This document shows positions 48,001 to 57,000 of a stretch of 64,000 nucleotides of DNA, one piece after another. The translations under genes were made by a program, and so were the position numbers. Source of the stretch: Tamarix chinensis (lineage: Eukaryota; Streptophyta; Magnoliopsida; Caryophyllales; Tamaricaceae); contig CM060177.1 of assembly GCA_030549775.1 (NCBI GenBank), positions 66,765,638 through 66,829,637 of the forward strand. Direction: 5' to 3'. The notes beneath the pieces were generated by a model that saw only the letters and a program-made list of their open reading frames with translations, was not told where the DNA came from and made no database searches. How positions within the stretch are numbered: position 1 is the stretch's first letter; each line of letters starts with the position of its first letter.

Positions 48001-51000
48001 GTTGCTAGGCCAATTGTTCTATGGCTTTTTAAAGGGCCTTTCATCATGGTGCTAGCCTTTCTAAGTTGTACCTAGTTGTAAACTCCACTTTTCTTACAAA
48101 TAAATCACCAACCTCAATGTATTCAATTTAACTTGAACAAGCAGATCATAATATCTAGCCACTTATTGCTAATTAGCTTCGTAGTATGTCTGAGCATGGT
48201 CGCCCTTCCTCTAGTTGGTCATTTTCAACTTTCAAGGATTCGTGGCAGGATGAGGGTGTCACATTGGCATCCATATGATGGTGCTCTGACTTTCAGAAGG
48301 ACCATGAATTTGGCGACAAAGGCCATACTAAAAGGTGTTTTGCCAATTAGATCTTTTCTTCTAGTTCGGCTTGCCCATAGAACTCTTGGCACCTTTGACC
48401 ATTCTTTTTTTTCTCTGCCAAGTCTACATTTCAAGGCATTCATATTTCCTAATTTTGGCACTTTACTTTCAGAATGCAATGTGGATTGGTTATCAAAGTA
48501 GGCGTAGGTTGTATTCCCTACTTTTGAAATCCTCTAAGACTTATTGTCAAACTATTTTTGTTGGTTGTTATTATTAAGGAACCCTGTACCTAGCACGATA
48601 GTTTTGATGAAGAACTTAGTGTTGTTCTCGGTCTATGCCAGATGCACCATCTTTACCTACGTGGAATAGTCTGTGAATACTGACACATTTCTTTTGATGT
48701 CCCAACACAAACATCTTCTGACCTTGCTAGGCGAGAATGGTCTAATGATGTTAGCTTCACATATGGTGAAGGGCCTATCGTTATTAATTGGTGCGATCTT
48801 CAAGGATGGCTGGTTTTCTCTGACAGTTGTTGCTAGTGCTTGAAAATGTGTGCCTCTAAGGCACATTGTGTCGTGGTTGGGGACTATTTTCAGCTTGGGT
48901 GAAGCAAGCTCAATGAGGCACTTCTAAGGCACACTAGGCACATAAGATCATTTTTTAATGCTATGGCTAGAGTCACTAACACTAGTACCTGCCAGCATCA
49001 ACCATGTTGACCGGGCAACTGTTAGGCTCCCCATTCCTGATTCGTTGATCTAGCTGTGACAGTATGTTGCTTGTCTATCTGATTATCAAGACCATTTATC
49101 TGATAATTGGTCCTGAGCCTTATTTTTTGCTTACATCATTTCTGCTTGATTCTTCTCGTAAATCCTATGGTTTGGGATTGTTTGATTTGATTAGGAGCGG
49201 TGGTTGATAGTTTAGGACATGGATGATTCGATGGTGGTTGTGTGGTCGCCTATCTGGCCAATTATGAGGGATGAGAGAGGGGGTCAGGTAAAGACATACA
49301 TGTGAGGGAAGGTTGGGAAATTAGGTCTCTGACTAATTACCAACTTTTTTATTTCTAAGGTTTTAGCCTCCTACAGGCTAAGCCATTATAAATAATACTA
49401 CTAGATATTCTACTAAATAAAATATTTAGCCAGATTCACTTCCCAATGTCTAAAGATATGACGAAATAATGTGAACACTCTTATCTTCCCTACATAATTA
49501 AACTTGTTGGAAAAAGAAAACACTTAATAATTTTTGCCTTAGAGGCCTATCAGCAATAGCAGCTGCTAAATTAGACAAACAGTTAAGCTGTGAATCATGG
49601 ATAGAAGAATGACGAACAACTGCATGATCCTTGTCCTAGTATCCAAATCTGATTAACAATGTGTAGGCTAGCAGACAGCATGTTTTCAGCCCTCTCAGTG
49701 TCAGAATCAACTTGAGAAGTTTACACTTCATGTAGCAAGATGCATTCTATATTTTTGTTCGTTTTGTTTTTCTGTTTTTTCTTCGAGCTTGTAGGATTTT
49801 TCTACCAAAATATTGCTGTTATGCTTGATAATACCGTCTACTAGAAATGCAACCTTTGCATTAGGCTGAGGAACTATCTGCTTTATCAACTTTTGTATAG
49901 GCATGTTTATTTTTCTTGACCATTTAACCACTCATGACTGTGTTTTGTGTCCGATGTTGTTATTCTTCATTTCAGCCTGAACTAATGTAAGACTTGATAA
50001 TCCTGAGCATGGATTTAACAATTAATAAGCTTACAAGAATGCGCACAGGAAGATTAAAAAGTAATGATATATCTTGTTTGTACATTTTAGACATAGATTT
50101 GGTCTCAAGCTTTTAGATTGGATTTGTTTGCATTTTGAAGAAAAAAAAAATGCAGAAGATAAAAGAGAGGGGGAGGGGAGTTTGCCATGTTAAAATTTTA
50201 TAGCCTGAATTAATTATTTCTTTTATGCTTGCATTATAGGTGCTCAACCGGACAATGGTCACCAGCAATTTTAAACGTGAATGTTTAAAGTGCAGTACAG
50301 GAAAGTTTCTTGCGATGTTGATGCTTTGTGGTCTCACTTATCTTATGTTGACACATATTCGTGATCATCATTCTCTGTTTGATAAAGTAAATCAAACCAG
50401 ATCCAAGAATTCTACTAATATTATCGCAGATGGTAGCAATAGATTTCGGAAGTTTTGGAGAAGGCCACCGAGGCTTCCTCCACGGTTATCACCTGATGTG
50501 ATGAACAATAGTGACAGTTCTGTCCACCGGCTTAATATTGAAACATCAAAGTGGAATGTTAAGCAACAAAAAGTTAGAGACGCTTTTATTCATGCATGGT
50601 CTGGCTATAAAACATATGCTATGGGATTTGATGAACTTGCTCCACTAAGCAAGTCAGGAATAAATGGTTTAGGAGGTCTTGGCGCAACAGTAGTGGATGC
50701 TTTAGATACAGCCATGATTATGGGTGTTGATGATGTCGTTTCTGAAGCAGGGTCCTGGATAGAGAAACATCTAGTGGAAAGGATTAAGCAGAAAGGCCAA
50801 GTTAATTTGTTTGAGACTACAATTCGGGTGTTGGGTGGTCTCTTAAGTGCTTATCATCTAAGTGGTGGGGGAGCTGTATCTCAGATACATGTTGGGCCTC
50901 AACCGATGATATACTTGGAAGCTGCTAAAACCTTAGCTGATCGGCTGATTTCTGCCTTTTCCTTCAGTCCTACTCCAATTCCATTCAGTGATGTTGTATT

Positions 51001-54000
51001 ACGGGATAGCTCAGCTCATCCTGCCCCTGGTGGATTAAGTAGTACATCTGAAGTTTCAACACTACAACTGGAATTCAATTATCTAAGTGCAATATCAGGT
51101 GACCTCAGGTATCAAGTGGAAGCAATGAAGGTCTTGGAACATATGAGGACTCTACCGAAGGTAGAAGGATTAGTTCCAATATACATAAGGTACTGGCCAT
51201 AATTTGGGTAGATAATTGACGTTCCTATATCTAAGCTGTTTAGTTGTAATTTTATTATGGCTTTTTTTGGTTAACTAATATAGAAATGAAGATGCAATTA
51301 ATGGATGCATATTGAGGTTTTTGGTGTCTACTTTAATAATTTTGTATATGTTAAAAGCACTATGATAAATTATGATAAAAGGTGATGATAGTTTTGAACT
51401 TTTGCAAAAAGGTGTTGGGTCACAGATTGCAATGAATGATTATGGAAACAATTTACTTGCAAAGCAGTGTCTAGGTCAATAATGAAAGAATTTGTTAAGA
51501 ACTATAGGGATGAGTGTGAATCTATGTCTTTGCAGAAACATTTTTTCTCATCAATCCTCTATCCTTTCCTAAAGGTTTACTTGATAAAGAAGCAGAACAT
51601 GAAGCACCATTTCTATTGATGAAACTCCTCTTCTTTGTTATTTGTATTGTATTTGCAGTCCTCAAACTGGTGAGTTTATTGGAGAAGATATAAGGTTGGG
51701 ATCACGTGGCGATAGCTATTATGAGTATCTACTGAAAGTATGGATTCAACAAAGAAATAGTGAGAGTGGCAATGTGACTTACTTATATGATATGTATCAA
51801 GAAGCAATGAAGGGTGTCAGGAAGTTGCTTGCTCGGCGATCTATTCCAAATGAGTTGGTTTTTGTGGGCGAACTACCTTTTGGATCAAGAGGAGCTTTTA
51901 GTCCCAAGATGGATCACCTTGTATGTTCATGCCTGAATTCTACAAAATCTCTTTTTGGCATATTAATTTCTTACATTCGTTTTTGTCCATTATAATATGC
52001 TCATATGTCAGTAAGGGCTTGTTTGATTCTTAGGAAGTAATTGCTCGGTAAGTCATATGTCCTTAAAAATTATTTGTTGGTAAATGCTTCCTTTGAAGTA
52101 ATAAATTAATTTGTGTAGAGTTCATGTCTCCTACCAAGTAAATATACCAGTTTCCCTAGTTAATGTTGTTTGGTCTAGACTTCTCAAAGATGTAGGTATT
52201 AATTTATAATATTTCTTAATGAAAGACCCAAAGAAGGAGGGTTGAATAGGGTTATGTGAATGGATATTTCCAAATTAAAAAAATTGACACTGTTTATAGT
52301 GGTTTAAGGGCCCAGGATCCTCTAATCCTCTACCAAAGAGTATTTTCCTTTGGATTTTGAATCTCTTTATTGATGTAGGTGGTTGATGATCAATCTACTC
52401 TAGGTTAATGTGACAAATTCTCATTTAACCTTTCCTAGATTTTATCCTCTTTTATATTCAATCAGAATCTCTCAGTCTCTTGATAATTTGATTTTTGAGT
52501 GTGCTGTGGTTATTACAATAATTTTTCACAAGAATGAAAGTGTGAAAGTGTAATAACAATCTGTGAGGAGATAATCTTGTTAAAAGATATGAGTATTACA
52601 AGTAATGTTCCAGCCAATTTTGAGTGAGCAATGAGCTCTTAAAAAGGGTTTTGAAAAAAATCAGAATTTGAAAGTTTTGATGCTTGAGAAATTGATTGCA
52701 AGAAAGATTAGAGGGTAGAGAGCAATGAGTGGCAACAACTTATTTTTAGTAGCACAGGAGATGCTCCCATTTGTTGGAGCATTTAGTGCTTGGATTGACA
52801 GAATAATAGACATATTTTTTGAAGACTTGTAGGCCAATCGATGTGTCTCATGAACCAGTCAATGGGTTTCATAGATCCGTTGATGGGTTGGTGTAACCAG
52901 CATAATGTTTGTCCAAACCATTTGAATTAAAAATATTACCATTCCAAAAGTTGATAATTTTCTGCCCCACAACTTCTATTTAATAGCACAAGGGATGCTA
53001 CTAGTTGTTGGAGCATTTAATGCTTGGAGTGACAACATAGTAGACATTTTTTGAAGACTTGTAGACCAATCGATGTGTTTAGTTGAAGGCAAGATGGATT
53101 TTTAACAAAGTAAAAAGCAATGGGTTGGTTAGAAAAACAAATAGATTGATTTAGGCAACTAGTCGATGGAAACACCAGATGATGTGTTTAAGTCAGGGCT
53201 AAATGGTTTTTCACAAAAAAAATAACCTATGGGCTGGTCTAATGGACGAGACCAGTCAATGGGTTTGATGAAAACCTGATGTATTTAAGTTGAGGCTATA
53301 CTTGTTTTCCAATAAAATCAAGCCATTGATTGGTTGGACAAATCAGAAAATGGGTTTGTAAACCTAGTAGAATGTTTTAATGATATGAATTTTTTGAAAT
53401 CCATGGGAAATTATCATAACCACTCGATGATGGGGACATGCCTAATCACTTGTTAAACACTTTGAATTCGAAGAGATGATTATAACTAAAGTTCTTTTCA
53501 AAATGATTTCTGAGGAATATTTTAAAATATCTTTTGATGGAAAACATAAGTGCTCATTATCAAACACAAAATTCAAAATAAACCTAAGGCTTAGAGAAAT
53601 TCTATCCAAAGGGCTAAAGTCTTCACGCTTGATTGATGATCTTTCCTTGTTTTTGATGTGATTTGAACTTGAATATCCTTGCAATCTTTCTTTCATTAAG
53701 TTTTGGAGACATCATTGTGACAATTAATTACAACACTAAACCAAACAAGCTAAGCCCTAAGTAAATTTCCGCTTTACCCTAATGGTTGAGAAGGTTGAGT
53801 TACCTATAGAGTCACACTTACTAATGACTTAGTTTAATTATTTTACATTTTAGACAATCATGAAGCCTACAATAGTAAATACTCTTTTTATATCAGAAAA
53901 GAAGTCATTCTATCATTAAATTTTTATATAAAAAAATCATTTTAGAAAATCAAATCTTACTTTCCATTTTTACTCTCACTTTTTATATATACATTAAATG

Positions 54001-57000
54001 CTTTGTTACTTTTTAATAAAAGGTGTAAGTATATAATTTTTAGAGAACTTTTGTTATACTTTTAAAATGTGTGCAAATTGATAGAATGACTTTATTTTTT
54101 ATACAGAGGGAGTAGTAACTAAGCAAGTAGTTACCATGGGATACCTAAGTAAGTGACTTATTTAGTAAGTAGCAAGTTTAATAGTCAAAAGGAATCTACT
54201 TGGAAATTATTGGTTGGGAAATACTTCCTTTTAAGCATTCCCTCTATGCAACTTTATGCATAACTTTGTGTATTGAAAAAATTGTCATTTTAATTTCCAT
54301 GAGACTTAATAGTTATTAAATTGCTCTCTCTACTTGAGAAAATGAAAAGGTAAAGGATAAAATTGGAAGGTTATATTTTATTTAACGGTCTCTCTAAAAG
54401 GTGTAAAAAGTTTGAAAACGGGAGTAATTAATATTTTGTTTAGTGGTCATGTCTACTTCTTGGAAAAATACTAATTTGCTTAGTTAATGTTGTTTAGTTC
54501 AGTGCTATTCTTCTTAAGTCATTGGTATTAGTAATGAATTAGTTTAATTATGATACATTTACACAGTCATTGCATCAAAAAATAGTAATAGTAACGAAGA
54601 AAATAATTATGTTGGGATACCTAAGTAAGGACTTGGTCTCCTTGACATATTTTTTCTAATTTTATCTTATCTTATTTGATTTTATTTAAAATTTTAAGTG
54701 AGTTTTTATTATTTTACTTTTTATTTTCATGATTAATATTTTCCTTATTAGTATTACTACTATTTTTATCATTATTATAACTATTATCATTAATTGTATA
54801 TATATTTTTCATTATATTAATATTTTGCTAATCTGAACTTATGTGATCTAAATTGAAAATATGTTAAGGAGAATAGGCCCTAAGTGACTTATTTCGTATG
54901 TATTACTTTAAACCATGCTAAATTTTCCATTTCCAAGAAGTTCTATTTAATCCTATGTACTTGCCATATGAGCCCTAAAGATGAGAAGATTATGAAACTA
55001 AAGCAATGTAGTCATGTTTGTAATCTGGAAAAGTGCGGCATATACAAGTGTGTTTTTGCATCCCTTGACATCCAAAGCTTGACTCATGACTTGGAAGGAC
55101 ACCTGGAATCACAATATCATTAGGAGTCCTATGGGGGCAGTTTTGGCTAGTATTATTGATTGATGGAATTATATGTCAGTATGTGTTTCACAGCGTATGA
55201 CTCTTGGTATGTGGATATAATCTAGTATGTCTTGTGGTCTAGAGATGATCGACAAACAATCAGAAATGAATGGCAGTATGAAATCCATTTAGACTCCTGA
55301 ACTGTTGTGATTTAGGCATGGTTCTGTTTTGAGCTGTAGAACTATGTTGATCTCTAATGAATGCTTCAATAAAAAGTTCTATCTGATCTATATCCTGTCT
55401 TTTTTTCCCCATTTCTTTACGACACGCATTGATACTAGACTATGCCCTTCAGAAATCTTTCGGGAATGATCTGGAAAATTAGGTTACTAAGGTTTGTCTC
55501 CACTCATGATTCACTTTACATGTTTTTGAGTGTGTTACAATTGCATGTAAGGATGTTATTACTGTTATATTTTGTTTATGTTGAGTATTTTCTTCTGTAG
55601 GTGTGTTTCCTGCCTGGTACTCTGGCATTGGGTGCTACCAAGGGCATCACAAAGGAGAAGGCTATTAAAGCAAACCTGCTCAGCTTTGATGATATTGAAA
55701 ATTTAAAGCTCGCTGAGGACCTGGCTAAGACTTGTTTTGAAATGTATTCTATAACTTCTACCGGTCTTGCTCCAGAAATTGCATATTTCCATGTCGAGGT
55801 CAGTAGTGCCATTGCAAGTAAAATGTTTTGGGATTAGTATGATACTTGATTATTTGCTGAAACATTCCCTTTCATTCTAGTGATCTTTTGTCTTGGCCAA
55901 TCTCTTTTTGAAAATCAGAGATAATTGTATTTAGGAGACATTGATAATTTTAAGCAATTTAGAAGTGAAAATCTTCTCCTGTATTTTTAGTATGATGAAC
56001 TGTGGCCTATTGTGTAAAAATGAAACATTTTGTATTTAATACATGGACTAGAAATATAAATCTATCATACAATCCATTTAACAGCAAGTATGAAGTTGTC
56101 TAATAATCTGATATGCCTTTAGCACTGGAAGATCTCTCAGAAATACTAGTATCACTTAATATTATGAAATCCTCTTTTGATTCTAACCACTGTAATGAAA
56201 AATTGATAATTGTCAATTGTAATACTTAGGATATTTGACGCTGAGGGGGCCAGCATTGATAAACTACTAACTAATGCATCGTGCATTATTTTTCCCTTTC
56301 TTTTTTCTGGTATGAGAGGGTAGGATGGGGAGAGGCACTGCCCATACATTTTATCCTCCACATTCCTGGGGAACTGACGGTTCTTGACTCTGCTGTACTC
56401 TGCATTGGCAATGGTTTGGGAAATCATTTGAAATAACCGGCAACATTTTGAAATGGTTGGTACTTAGGAGAAAAATCAACTCTTCCTTCTATCCTGTCTT
56501 TTAGATTGATTTTGGCAATTGTAATTGCTGGTTTGCATCTATTTATTTTTATCTGGAGTTAAATATTTTTCTAATCTTCTAGAACCTTACGTTTTCTGTT
56601 TTTGTCCTTGAGTAAAAGTTAAAATGTTCAATTTGATCCTTATAGATTTAATTTTGGTCAAATTAGTCCTTAGTCTTTTTCATTAACATGTAATGGGAAC
56701 TTAACCTATACATTAACTCTGTTAGGCAGTGATTCAAAGCCTAATCAATTTATAAATCCTAATAATAAAAATAAACTAAAAAGATGCAATTAAGCCCTAA
56801 TCTCCTGTCATCTACTCACGTGTGGTGATTGCTTGTTGGTCATCCCCCATTTTCACTTTCTTTTGTTCATTCCTCCATCCTACCCTCCCTCATTTATGTT
56901 TTCTTTTGCTTTCACACCTCCCTTAGTTCATATCTAGCTTTGTTCGTGGAGAATGGGTCGGAAAGGTAAATTGAAGGCACTAATCCTTGCCAGAATGGAA

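Larger units (their letters stand above)
27042..50239 (+). other. MNS3 intron 1, 23,198 bp, filled with transposable elements
   Basis: Bounded by the donor AAG|GTTAGA and the acceptor CATTATAG|GTGCTC, joining K26 to V27 in phase 0. It contains a long solo LTR, an internally deleted gypsy element that hosts a full-length gypsy element and another solo LTR, a LINE end, a small solo LTR and a degraded integrase fragment. Unassigned stretches are listed separately. Confidence 0.88.
52014..54200 (+). repeat. Split repeat copy 1 in intron 3 (MITE-like family)
   Basis: It opens near GGGCTTGTTTGATTC and shares AGTTAATGTTGTTTGGT, TAATGACTTAGTTTAATTA and GGGATACCTAAGTAAG with the copy at 54430-54650. 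Its middle is pushed apart by a ~1.5 kb segment (about 52215-53700), and a Stowaway MITE splits the right part. GGGCTTGTTTG ends are typical of hAT-like MITEs, but I could not define the termini. Confidence 0.5.
51921..55600 (+). other. MNS3 intron 3, 3680 bp, with DNA-transposon remnants
   Basis: Contains two related repeat copies (52014-52205 continuing at about 53760-54200, and 54430-54650), a Stowaway-type MITE, and a 1.5 kb insertion-like segment. The remainder (54660-55590) is AT-rich and unassigned. Confidence 0.7.
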
